Positions 1 to 8,311 of a DNA stretch of 64,000 nt are shown here, in pieces (the first letter of the stretch is position 1; each line of letters opens with the position of its first letter). The translations under genes and the position numbers were made by a program. Source of the stretch: Geodermatophilus obscurus DSM 43160 (GTDB lineage: Bacteria > Actinomycetota > Actinomycetes > Mycobacteriales > Geodermatophilaceae); NCBI RefSeq assembly GCF_000025345.1, contig NC_013757.1, positions 2,728,001 to 2,792,000 on the forward strand, read 5' to 3'. The notes under the pieces are model-generated. The model did not search any database and was not told where the DNA came from. It worked only from the letters and a program-made list of their open reading frames with translations.

Positions 1-149
1 CCGTCGATGAACACCAGCCGGTGTCGGGCACCCGCGCCGATCGCCCGCCGGCGCGGCCGATCGGCGCGTCGCGCGTCCTGCCACGCCTGCTAGCGCGGCC
101 CCAGCTCGACGACCAGCTCGGCCAGGACCTCTCGAGACAGTCCGGTCAC
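1..149 (-). pseudogene. IS5-family transposase, N-terminal fragment with internal stop
   Basis: Read on the minus strand from a GTG at 149, the frame gives MTGLSREVLAELVVELGPR, then a TAG at 90-92, then QAWQDARRADRPRRRAIGAG and RHRLVFID to the window edge. This resembles the N-terminal helix-turn-helix region of actinobacterial IS5-family transposases, where a tryptophan codon usually stands at the stop, so TGG to TAG is a likely nonsense change. The rest of the gene lies outside the window. Family assignment is from remembered motifs only. No product is expected. Confidence 0.5.
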
Positions 150-326
150 TCGGCGATCGGCGACAGCGGCGGCACGAGCCAGGCTCCTTGACACACCACG
201 ACCCTGCCCCGTCCGTCACGAGCCAGCCGTCCCGCTAACCATGCACAAGGTCGTTAGTTCCTTCCCACACAGCTGGACCCGGTGTGCCGTTGGCGGCGAA
301 ACCCGGTTCTGCAGCAAGTGTGACTG

Positions 327-355
327 TTGCCACACCTTGAAACCCGCCCTAGGGT
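327..355 (+). promoter_or_regulatory. Predicted promoter of the hydrolase/ADC-like pair
   Basis: TTGCCA at 327-332 and TAGGGT at 350-355 are separated by 17 bp, a good match to the actinobacterial housekeeping promoter. It lies about 40 bp upstream of the ATG at 397. This is a motif call only. Confidence 0.45.
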
Positions 356-359
356 CCAC

Positions 360-376
360 ACCGATCACTGGTCGGT
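360..376. promoter_or_regulatory. Near-perfect 17-bp dyad, candidate TetR-type operator
   Basis: ACCGATCACTGGTCGGT is symmetric at seven of eight base pairs about its centre. It lies just downstream of the predicted -10 box and before the SD site of the hydrolase gene, where a bound repressor would block transcription. No regulator gene is adjacent, so its protein is unknown. Confidence 0.4.
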
Positions 377-396
377 CAATGGTGACGGGAGTGAAG

Positions 397-1152
397 ATGA
401 GCAAGTTGGCATTTGTTGAGGGGACAGGCTCCGTTCGCGTCTTGGTCCTGCACGGTTGGGCGCTGGACAGCTCGATCTGGCATGCGTCCCGTGCCGAGAC
501 GAATTTAGATCGATTCACGTACGCGTACCTCGACTTCTCCGGGTACGGCCCCGACGAGGGCGTTCGTGAGCCAGCACAGGGCATCGACGGCATGGCGTCG
601 GAGGCCTTGGCTGCCACCGATGAACTGGGATGGGACTCTTTCGCGATACTAGGCCACTCGATGGGCGGGGCGACGGCTCTGCGCGTGACCACTCTCGCTC
701 CCGATCGCGTGTCCTCAGTCGTCGCATTGACGCCAGTGGCACCCAGTGGCACGCCGCTCGATGCGGACACCTACGAGGCTTTCCGGTCGGCCTTTCCAAA
801 TTCCGGCCCGACACTCGGTGGACTCGCTCCTTACCTCACGCCCGAGCAGCTGCGCAACATCGTGTCGCGCTCCCACCTGACCATGGACCAGAGCATCTGG
901 GACGCGTACCTGTCCAACTGGACCGGCGCCGACTTCGCCAACAGCCTCGATCGGTACTCAGGGCCGGTGACGTTGGTCTACGGCGACAGTGATCCGTTCG
1001 TGACGAAGGAGTACCTCGCCGGAACCACTGCCGCGATGAAGCAGGCCGATTTAGTTCCGATCGCATCGGCAGGGCACTACCCGATGGTTGAGAATGCAGC
1101 AGCGGCCGTGGCTCTGTGGGAAGCCGCCCTGACCGACAAGAACGGAAAGTAG
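397..1152 (+). CDS. Alpha/beta-fold hydrolase
   Basis: This 251-residue cytoplasmic alpha/beta hydrolase has an oxyanion-hole strand near LHGWALDSSIW, the nucleophile elbow GHSMGG (Ser), the acid in VYGDSDPF and the histidine in SAGHYPM. The catalytic triad is therefore complete. The layout resembles BioH-like carboxylesterases and C-C hydrolases, but the substrate cannot be read from sequence. The ATG at 397 is chosen because GGGAG lies at 387-391; an in-frame ATG at 241 would add 52 atypical residues. The stop is 6 bp before the next gene, so the two form an operon. A promoter and dyad lie just upstream. Confidence 0.85.
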   Translation: MSKLAFVEGTGSVRVLVLHGWALDSSIWHASRAETNLDRFTYAYLDFSGYGPDEGVREPAQGIDGMASEALAATDELGWDSFAILGHSMGGATALRVTTLAPDRVSSVVALTPVAPSGTPLDADTYEAFRSAFPNSGPTLGGLAPYLTPEQLRNIVSRSHLTMDQSIWDAYLSNWTGADFANSLDRYSGPVTLVYGDSDPFVTKEYLAGTTAAMKQADLVPIASAGHYPMVENAAAAVALWEAALTDKNGK

Positions 1153-1158
1153 ATCCTC

Positions 1159-1929
1159 ATGTCGAAGATCCCTTACAAGGGCATGCCCCCTATGGTGTGG
1201 GCTCCGCAGCCCCCTCAGTTGATCCACAACGCACGCATGATCATCGTGGGCTACGAGGCGGACCGGACAGCTTTGGAAGAAGTGCTGCCCACGGGCCTGT
1301 CTCCCCACGCCAACAACACCATCCAGATGAACATGTACGAGATTGAAGCCGACCAGAGCAGCGGTTTCGGCGGCTTCTCCTTGACATACCTGACTGTCGA
1401 AGTCGACGGGCACGACAGCCTCGCCGGTGATGGCACTGTCGCGATCCCCGGTCGGTTCTTTGCCTACTACTGGAACAGCTCACCCCGAGTCATCGCCTAC
1501 GCGCGCGAGGGAGCTGGAATCCCCGCCATGCCTGGTGTGCGCACCGGGACGGTCGACCACGGCGTGCTGACCTCGAGCCTGGTGGTGGAAGGCCAAGAGG
1601 TCATCCAACTCACGGCATCGGTGACGGACAACCCCGCCGGCCACCTGGGCGGACACTTGAACTACTACGCCCACCGCCAAATCCCGCAGCCCTTCGGCGG
1701 GTTCGCCTCACTGAGTGAGCTCATCGAGCTGCCACTGCCCTTCACCGTCGACCTGTTCGAGGCCTCGATTGACAGCCTCAAGTTCAGCTTCCCGGAGGGG
1801 CACCCGGCTGGCCGTCTAACACCGGTGTCACCACTGAACATCACGTCGTTGCTGTACGGGGATGTCACCTTCACCTACTCAATGGGGCGCGTGATCCGCG
1901 ACTACCTGGAGGAGGACGCAGCGCTGTAG
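1159..1929 (+). CDS. Acetoacetate decarboxylase-like protein lacking the Schiff-base lysine
   Basis: This 256-residue protein resembles the acetoacetate decarboxylase (ADC) superfamily: an N-terminal PP-rich strand, a GFGGFSLTYLTVEV barrel strand, the AREGAGIPAMPG segment and a C-terminal YGDVTFTYSMG strand. In true decarboxylases the segment reads like GFPKKLA and supplies the catalytic lysine. Here the aligned GIPAMPG has no lysine, so classical Schiff-base chemistry seems lost or moved. It follows the hydrolase by 6 bp, so the pair probably acts on one small-molecule substrate. The family call is fairly secure; the reaction is unknown. Confidence 0.7.
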   Translation: MSKIPYKGMPPMVWAPQPPQLIHNARMIIVGYEADRTALEEVLPTGLSPHANNTIQMNMYEIEADQSSGFGGFSLTYLTVEVDGHDSLAGDGTVAIPGRFFAYYWNSSPRVIAYAREGAGIPAMPGVRTGTVDHGVLTSSLVVEGQEVIQLTASVTDNPAGHLGGHLNYYAHRQIPQPFGGFASLSELIELPLPFTVDLFEASIDSLKFSFPEGHPAGRLTPVSPLNITSLLYGDVTFTYSMGRVIRDYLEEDAAL

Positions 1930-2142
1930 CCAGCAGCCGAGGGCCCGCCTGCTTCAACCCATGGGTCCGAGGCGGGCCCAGGCCATTCAGCGGCCGGTAC
2001 CAGATAGACGTGGACCTGACGCACTACGGCTCAACATACACCGGCTGAAGATGCCTTCCGAGCAGCTAACGAGGGCCATGACACCTGCTTCATGCTCGCT
2101 TAACTGCGCTTACGGCATCGTCCCGCGTGTCGCGCCCGCGGC

Positions 2143-2320
2143 GTTGTACACGGCCTGGGCCGACAGCATGGGGTCGCCGAGCGCACCCTCGGCTGGCTGT
2201 CCTACCAACGGCTGGCCCTGCGCTACGACCGCGCCGCCGCCACCATCACCGCACCGGACCGCCCGGCGATCACTCTCCTCTGCGCCCGCCGCCACGGACG
2301 AACTCATGCACAATTTCTAG
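2143..2320 (+). pseudogene. Transposase C-terminal fragment (IS5-like)
   Basis: In the frame of 2143 the DNA reads HGVAERTLGWLSYQRLALRYDRA and onward. This matches the C-terminal VERT-x-WL-xx-RRL-xx-RYER signature of IS5-type transposases. No start or upstream catalytic region is present, and the frame runs into the penicillin-binding-protein gene on the other strand. The stretch 1930-2140 before it shows nothing else recognisable. Confidence 0.45.
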
Positions 2321-4441
2321 TCCTCGAAGCGGTTGTCGCGCGTGATGTCAGTGCCAGGCGTATCGCTATTCACGTCAGTAGGTGTGTTGGCGTCGGTGTT
2401 TTGGGCGGCGGTTGCTGCTGGTGGCGGTGGGTTGGGCGGGACGGTGCTGCCGGCGAGGACCGGGTCGGCTGGGGGGAAGGGCGCCATTGGGGCGTTGGTG
2501 AGGATGGGTGCCATGGCGTCGTGCCAGATGCCCGCGCCCATGCCGCCGCCCTGGCCGCCGACGTCTTGGTTTCCCTTGGGGTTGAGCACCATCACGCTGG
2601 CGGAGTACTGCGGCGTGTAGCCGGCGAAGGCGATAGAGAAGTTATTCTGCGTCGTTCCGGTTTTGCCGGCGATCTGGTGGCCGGGGACGTAGGCCGCTGC
2701 GGCGGTCTGCCCGGGGTATCCCGGCTCGACGTCCTTGCGCATCATCTGGGCGAGGGTGTTGGCCACGGCCGGCGCGACGGCTGCGGGGGTGCAGTTGTCT
2801 CCACTGCCGACCGGTTTCCCATCGGGCCCGGTCAGCGGTTCGCCGTTGCGGTCGACCACCGCGGTGACCGGTGTCGGGTCGCAGCGGGTGCCGCCGGCGG
2901 CCAGCGTGGCGTAGGCGCTGGCCAGGTCCAATGGGCTGGTGGCCTCGGCGCCGAGGGTGAACGAGCCGCGGTTTCCGCCGATGATCTGGTCCGCCGAGGA
3001 CGCGGTGAAGTGCATGCCCATCCGCTCGGCGACGCGCACCGGGCCCTCGACGCTGCCGAGTGCGTCCTGCAGCGCCATGAAGTGGGTATTGGAGGACAGG
3101 TACAGCGCCTGCTCCATGTTCATCGTCCGCACGTCGGCATTGGCGAAGGCGCGCACCTCGTAGGGCCGGCCGTTGTTCGTGTAGACCCGGGAGACGTAGG
3201 GGTTGCTCGGAGTCAGGGTGTAGTCGGCGGGCAGGCCCCGTTCCAGGGCGGCGGCGGCGGTGAACACCTTGAAGGTCGATCCGGCACCCTGGCTGTAGGC
3301 GGTGTTGAGCACCACGGACTCGCAGTCGGGCTGGTCGCAGCCGTAGCGGCGGTTGACGCTCATCGCCAGCACGTGCCCGGTCCCCGGCTCCACCGCGGTG
3401 TACATGCCGGCCAGCGGGTCCCCCATGGGGAGCTGGTTGAGCACCGCCCGGTCACCGGCGACCTGCACGTCCGGGCGCAGCGTGGTCTGGATGGTCAGCC
3501 CGCCGTTGTCCAGGATGTCCCGGCTGATTCCGAGCTGCTGCAGGTACTGCTCCAGGTAGGCGCAGAAGAAGCCGCCCACGGTGGCGTCGATGCAGCCGTT
3601 CGGAGATCCCGGGCCCGGGTCGACCGCCACCGGCCGGGCGGAGGCAGCGGCCAGCCGCCGGGCGTCGATGTAGCCCGTCTCGTACATTCGCTGCAGCACC
3701 TGATTACGGCGGGTGAGGGAAGCCGCGGGGTCGGTGAGCGGATTGTCGTTGGCCGGGCTCTGCACCAGGCCGGCCAGCATCGCTGCCTGCGGCAGGGTGA
3801 GGTCCGTGGCATCCACGCTGAAGTAGCGCTGCGCGGCGGCCTGGACGCCGTAGGCCCCCTGGCCGAAGTACACCGTGTTCAGGTAGCGGGTGAGAATCTC
3901 GTCTTTGGAGTAGGCCTCCTCCAGGACAAGCGCCAGCCGCGCCTCCCGCAGCTTGCGCCCGAGGCTCCCCTCGGTGGCCGCCTGCCGCTCCTCGGCAGTA
4001 TCGGCGGTCTGCGCGAGGGTCTGCTTGACCAGCTGCTGGGTAAGCGTGGACCCGCCCTGCTGCACCGAGCCCGCCGCCACGTTGGTCACCAGCGCGCGCC
4101 GTTCCCCGCACGTCCAGGCCGCTGTGCTCGTAGAACCGCGCGTCCTCGATCGCGACCATGGCCCGCTTCATCACCGGAGCGATCTCCCCCGTGGTCACCG
4201 ACACGTGGTCGGTGGCGTAGAAGGTGGTGATCACCGACCCGTCGGCCGCCAGCACCCGGCTGTTGCCCCACACGCCGCCGGTCAGCTCGCCCGGCAGCTC
4301 GTCGGGCAGCGGTGCCGAGTTCCGCGCCAGCAGGCCGGCGCCGCCCACCCACGGCAGAAGTAGACCAGTCACCAGCGTCCCGGCCACCACCACCGCCACC
4401 GCCACCGCCAGCAACATCGAGGTCTTCCAGCGCGGGCGCAC
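2317..4441 (-). pseudogene. Class A penicillin-binding protein (transglycosylase/transpeptidase), frameshifted
   Basis: A bifunctional peptidoglycan synthase is split over two frames. The first part, GTG at 4441, has a membrane anchor (about residues 9-34) and glycosyltransferase motif EDARFYEHSGLD. The second part, in another frame, continues at VTNVAAGSVQQGGSTLTQQL with RKLREARLALVLE, then the transpeptidase motifs STFK (SxxK), SSN and KTGTTQ, ending in a Pro/Ala/Thr-rich tail. The break is in the alternating GC run at 4092-4099; adding one GC unit restores an unbroken TARALVTN and a protein of about 708 residues. It is either a recent slippage inactivation or a base-calling error. All catalytic motifs are otherwise intact. 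TAGGTT stands 8 nt before the GTG, suggesting a leaderless start. Confidence 0.8.
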
Positions 4442-4576
4442 GTTGGAGCAACCTAGGTCACCTCACTGCCCGACGGGTTCCCGGAAGGTTTCGGAACCGG
4501 GAGGACCGGGATCCCTCGTCACCCGGTCGGCCTCCGCGAACCTGGCGGCGTACGCCGACGGGACGTCCTCGCCGGA

Positions 4577-4923
4577 ATGGGTGCCGCGGTGCCGGCCGGC
4601 TGCAACCGATCAGCACCCGCCCGGTCGGCCGCCACGGCCACCAGTGCGCCCCCGGCGGTCCCGGCGTCCAGCGCGGCGCCGTCCCCCAGCGCCTTCCACC
4701 GCCGGGACGCCGCAGGAGGTGCTGGCCCGCTCGACGGTGCCGGTGCTCTGCTTCCACCAACTGCGTGAGTTCCGACCCGACGACAGCGCCTACGCCCCGC
4801 ACAATGAATACGTCGCCACCGGTGTTCGTCGCCCAGATGCAGGCGCTGCGCGACGGTGGGTGCACGCCGGTCACCGCCGCCGCCCTCGTCCTGCTTCACC
4901 ACGTGCACGACCGCACCACATGA
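4577..4923 (+). pseudogene. Relic of a secreted polysaccharide deacetylase
   Basis: Three overlapping frames together recall the start of a NodB-type deacetylase. One gives an Ala/Pro/Ser linker after a possible lipobox cysteine (AGCNRSAPARSAAT). A second gives STVPVLCFHQLREFRPDDSA, the usual first strand. A third gives SPPVFVAQMQALRDGGCTPV, the next helix. Frame changes near 4700 and 4800 and loss of the catalytic region mean no active enzyme. The rest of 4442-5160 shows no gene. Confidence 0.45.
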
Positions 4924-4939
4924 TCAAGAGCCAGACTGC

Positions 4940-4958
4940 GCCGTTACTGGGAATGGCT
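4940..4958. repeat. Left copy of a 19-bp perfect inverted repeat
   Basis: GCCGTTACTGGGAATGGCT here is the exact reverse complement of 8112-8130. Neighbouring bases do not match on either side. The pair brackets the membrane glycosyltransferase and the IS3-like element. Confidence 0.75.
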
Positions 4959-5160
4959 CAGTAGCAGGCTGGCCGGTGCGCGGCTGCGGGGTCGAGGTCA
5001 GATGACGGACCCAGGCGTCGACAAGGTGGCGCTCGGCTGCGAAAGGGTGCACGCCGAGATGCGCACCAGGCAGCCCACGCCTCAAGGTCGCGGCGGTAGA
5101 CCGTCGCGGTGCGAGTTGGGGAGACCTAGCCGCAGGCGCCGACAGCCCTACGGTCGTCAT

Positions 5161-6663
5161 GTGGCCGTGCTGGTGACCTCGCCCCGCCTCGTGACATCGC
5201 GCCCGCCCCTCGCCACGCTCCGACTAGTCGGGCTGGCCGCGGCGGTCGGGCTGGTGCTCGTCGCCCTCGCCGGTCGGTACGGCTACCACCGCGACGAGCT
5301 GTACTTCCTGCGTGCCGGTCGGGAGGTGGCGTTCGGGTACGTGGACCAGCCGCCGCTGACCCCCCTGCTGGCCGCGGCGATGGACTTCCTGGCTCCGGGG
5401 TCGCTCGTCGCCCTCCGCCTGCCGTCGGCCGTGGCGGCCGGTGCGGTCGTGGTGCTCACCGGGCTGATCGCCCGCGAGCTCGGCGGCGACCGCGGCGCGC
5501 AGCTGCTGGCGGCCGCGTCTGTGGCGGTGTCGGCCGTCCTCCTCGCCGTCGGCCACCTGCTGTCGACGGCGACGTTCGACCTGCTCGGCTGGACGGCGCT
5601 GTCCTGGCTGCTCGTCCGCGCACTCCGCGACGGCGGACCGGTCTGGCTGCTGGTCGGGACGGTCGCCGGCGTCGCGCTGCAGAACAAGCTCCTGCCCGCG
5701 TTCCTGCTCGCCGCGGTGCTGGCCGGTCTGCTCCTCGTCGGGCCGGGGCGGGTGTTCCGGTCACCGTGGCCGTGGTTGGGCGGGTTGCTCGCCTTCGTGC
5801 TGTGGACGCCGAACCTCGTCTGGCAGGCGACGCACGGCTGGCCCCAGCTGGCGCTCGCCGAGGCCATCGCGGCCGGCAGCTCTGGCAGCTCCGAACCCTG
5901 GTACCTCTTTCTGCCCTTCCAGCTGGTGCTCGTCAGCCCGGCGCTGGTCCCGGTGTGGGCGCTGGGCTGGTGGCGGCTGGCCCGCGACCCCGGCCTGCGG
6001 ACCTGGCGGGCCTTCGCCGTGGCCTATCCGCTGCTCGCGGTGGTGTTCCTGGTGACCGGCGGTAAGCCCTACTACCTCGTCGGCCTTTACCCCGTGCTGC
6101 TCGCCGCTGGCGCTCCGCCGGTCCTCGCGTGGGCCCGCCGGGGCGGGCGGCGGGTCCGCGCGGTGCTCGTTCCGCCGCTGGCCCTGAGCTTGGTGGCCAA
6201 CGCGCTGCTCATGCTGCCCCTGGTTCCTGTGGGCAGCCTGGCCGCCACCCCGGTCCCCGACGTGCACTACGACGCCGGGGAACAGGTGGGCTGGCCCAGC
6301 CTTGCCGCCACGGTGCAGCGGACCGGGGACGGTCTCCCAGCGGGTGCGCGGGTCGCCGTCCTGACCGCGAACTACGGCCAGGCCGGGGCCGTGGACCGCT
6401 TCGCGCCCGACCTCGCGCCGGCGTACAGCGGCCACAACGCGTACTGGACCTGGGGCCCGCCGCCGGAAGACGCCGACGTCGTCATCGCAGTCGGACTTTC
6501 CGAGGAGCAGCTGTCGCGCTGGTTCGGTCGGGTGGAGCCGGCCGCGCGGGTCGACAACGGGGTCGGCCTCGACAACGACGAGCAGGGCGTACCCGTCTGG
6601 ACGGTGACCGAGCGGCGGGTCCCCTGGTCAGAAATCTGGCCGCAGCTGCGCCGACTGGGCTGA
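5161..6663 (+). CDS. GT39/ArnT-type integral membrane glycosyltransferase
   Basis: This 500-residue polytopic protein belongs to the PMT_2/ArnT-like superfamily, which moves sugars from polyprenyl-phosphate carriers to acceptors outside the membrane. After a first membrane segment (about residues 19-38) comes GYHRDELYFL, whose Asp45-Glu46 pair is the expected acidic motif of the first outer loop. About ten further hydrophobic segments follow, then a soluble C-terminal region of about 130 residues. Start choice: GTG at 5161 lies 6 nt after TACGGT (5149-5154) with no SD, a leaderless layout. It stands alone between a deacetylase relic and an IS element, so its acceptor is unknown. Confidence 0.75.
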   Translation: MAVLVTSPRLVTSRPPLATLRLVGLAAAVGLVLVALAGRYGYHRDELYFLRAGREVAFGYVDQPPLTPLLAAAMDFLAPGSLVALRLPSAVAAGAVVVLTGLIARELGGDRGAQLLAAASVAVSAVLLAVGHLLSTATFDLLGWTALSWLLVRALRDGGPVWLLVGTVAGVALQNKLLPAFLLAAVLAGLLLVGPGRVFRSPWPWLGGLLAFVLWTPNLVWQATHGWPQLALAEAIAAGSSGSSEPWYLFLPFQLVLVSPALVPVWALGWWRLARDPGLRTWRAFAVAYPLLAVVFLVTGGKPYYLVGLYPVLLAAGAPPVLAWARRGGRRVRAVLVPPLALSLVANALLMLPLVPVGSLAATPVPDVHYDAGEQVGWPSLAATVQRTGDGLPAGARVAVLTANYGQAGAVDRFAPDLAPAYSGHNAYWTWGPPPEDADVVIAVGLSEEQLSRWFGRVEPAARVDNGVGLDNDEQGVPVWTVTERRVPWSEIWPQLRRLG

Positions 6664-6844
6664 GCTACGGGACGGCGGCGTCCACGTCCCCCAGCTCCGG
6701 GCAGTCACTGCGCACCGGTCTGCGGCAGCGGCGGAAACGCCTCGGCCGCGGTTGGTGTTCCGGCGGCGGTAGGGAGTATCGCGCGTCAAGATTCTTGGCA
6801 GAGGTCGCTTGTTGTCCCTCTGACCAGCCTGGAGTCTGAATCTC

Positions 6845-7162
6845 GTGCCTCGCCCACCGTCTCTACCGCCGGCGGAGAAGCAGCGCCTCATCCTGTCGAT
6901 CCTGGCCGGGGGGATGACCGTCGCGGCCGCCGCGCGGCAGGCCGAGGTCTCCGAGCAGTCGGTCGGGAACTGGAAGCGTCAGTTCCTCGAGGCCGGCGCC
7001 GCCGGGCTGGCCGCCGGCTCGGGGAAGCCCTCCACCCGCGAGCAGCAGCTGGAGGCCGAGGTCGCCGAGCTGACCACCGCGCTGGGTGAGGCCGCGGTCG
7101 AGCTGCGGGTGTGGAAGAAGTCCGCCGAGCACCGCCTGGGCCCTTCGAAGACCTCGAGGTGA
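6845..7162 (+). CDS. Transposase OrfA, helix-turn-helix protein of the IS3-like element
   Basis: This 105-residue protein has an N-terminal helix-turn-helix (about residues 10-50, with AAARQAEVSEQSVGNWKRQF) followed by a heptad-rich segment (about 65-95), the usual OrfA plan for binding IS ends and pairing with OrfB. The GTG start is 68 bp inside the left inverted repeat. The stop precedes OrfB by 16 bp. OrfB has its own ATG, so classical programmed -1 frameshifting is possible but not obvious. Confidence 0.75.
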   Translation: MPRPPSLPPAEKQRLILSILAGGMTVAAAARQAEVSEQSVGNWKRQFLEAGAAGLAAGSGKPSTREQQLEAEVAELTTALGEAAVELRVWKKSAEHRLGPSKTSR

Positions 7163-7178
7163 TCCGCGTTAAGGCGGC

Positions 7179-8084
7179 ATGTCGACCACGAGGTTCTGCC
7201 GCCTCATCGACATGCCCGAACGGATCTGGCGCCGCCGCCAGGCCCGCGGCCGGGCCGGGATGCCGGTCAAGGGGCCGTGGCCGATGCCCGTGGCCGAGGC
7301 TGTGGAGGCGGTGGTGGTCAAGCACGCCGAGGCTCATCCGGCCTGGGGTCACCGCAAGGTGTGGGCGATGGCCCGCTTCGACGGCCATCGGCTCTCCCCG
7401 GCGACGGTGCTGCGGATCATGCGTCGCCGCGGGCTGCTGCTGGAGGCCGCCTACCAGCGCGAACGCCGCCAGCCGGCCGCTGCCCGCAAGCCCGCATTCG
7501 TGACCCCGCCGAGCGGCGCTAATCAGGTGTGGCAGTTGGACTTCTCCGAGTTCGAGACCACTACCGGCGGCACGTGGCGGCTGGCCGGCTGCCGGGACTA
7601 CTGGTCCAAGTACGAGTTCGGCTGGCATCTGTCACCGACGGCGAACCAGCATGATGCGATCGCCGCGATCGAGCTGGCCATCGCCGAAGCCGAGCGGCTG
7701 GCCGGCGGACCGCTGGCCGATGCGCTCACCGACACCACCACCGGTAAGCTGCGGCCGATCACGATCGTGACCGACAACGGCGGGCCGTTCCGGTCTTTTC
7801 GGTTCGAGGCGTTTATCGCCGCCCGCCCTGAGCTGCACCACGTCCGCACCCGAGTGCGGACGCCCGGTCAGAACGGCACCAGAGAGCGGGGTATCGGCAC
7901 CCTGAAGTACGAGTGGCTCTACCGGAAAGACATCGACCACGCTATCGCCCTGGCCGACCACGCCGAGGCCTACCGGATCGACTACAACACCGTCCGCCCG
8001 CACGAGGCGATCGCGTTCAACCGCCCCTACCAGGTCCACACCGGCGCCGCCGACCCGGCGATCCCCAACTTTGATCGCGCCTGA
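7179..8084 (+). CDS. Transposase OrfB with rve DDE integrase core
   Basis: This 301-residue transposase has an N-terminal HTH_21-like segment (HPAWGHRKVWAMARFDG) and then the retroviral-type integrase core. The acidic triad is visible: Asp in WQLDFSEF, Asp in IVTDNGGPF and Glu in GTRERGIGTLKYE. The C-terminal YNTVRPHEAI segment is typical of the family. The frame is open throughout, so the element may still be active. The gene ends 27 bp before the right inverted repeat. Confidence 0.85.
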   Translation: MSTTRFCRLIDMPERIWRRRQARGRAGMPVKGPWPMPVAEAVEAVVVKHAEAHPAWGHRKVWAMARFDGHRLSPATVLRIMRRRGLLLEAAYQRERRQPAAARKPAFVTPPSGANQVWQLDFSEFETTTGGTWRLAGCRDYWSKYEFGWHLSPTANQHDAIAAIELAIAEAERLAGGPLADALTDTTTGKLRPITIVTDNGGPFRSFRFEAFIAARPELHHVRTRVRTPGQNGTRERGIGTLKYEWLYRKDIDHAIALADHAEAYRIDYNTVRPHEAIAFNRPYQVHTGAADPAIPNFDRA

Positions 8085-8111
8085 TCCCTGCCACCTACTT
8101 GACGCGGGACA

Positions 8112-8130
8112 AGCCATTCCCAGTAACGGC
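8112..8130. repeat. Right copy of the 19-bp perfect inverted repeat
   Basis: AGCCATTCCCAGTAACGGC is the reverse complement of 4940-4958 and begins at the base after the right end of the IS3-like element. Confidence 0.75.
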
Positions 8131-8311
8131 TTGGGGCTGTTAGCCCGGATCTTTCATGGTCATGATCATTCCGATGGTCGTCGGGGGGTTCGGGCCCCGC
8201 GTCGGCGTGAGGCTGGCATGTGGGTGTGACGGTTCGGCCGAGGTCGCTCGGATGGGCGCCGGTTCCACGGTCCGGTCATCGCTGCGGTCGCTGGGATGGA
8301 TGAGGCCGGGG

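Larger units (their letters stand above)
6777..8111 (+). mobile_element. IS3-like insertion sequence, about 1.33 kb
   Basis: Both ends carry related inverted repeats. The left end begins TATCGCGCGTCAAG and the right end, read inward, begins TGTCCCGCGTCAAG; 12 of 14 bases agree, and a further TGGCAG is shared after a short gap. Between them lie two consecutive transposase ORFs. I see no clear target-site duplication. The base after the right end starts the 19-bp repeat shared with 4940-4958, so the element may have taken part in a rearrangement. Confidence 0.7.

Noticed and set aside
2401-4230. A 600-codon plus-strand frame across the penicillin-binding protein gene
   Set aside because: It is the complement of a gene with clear PBP motifs, and its residues are GC-driven repeats without domains.
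8131-8311. Exact left terminus of the IS1380 element (dyad GGCT-GTT-AGCC near 8136)
   Set aside because: No matching sequence was found at the other end, so a border could not be supported.
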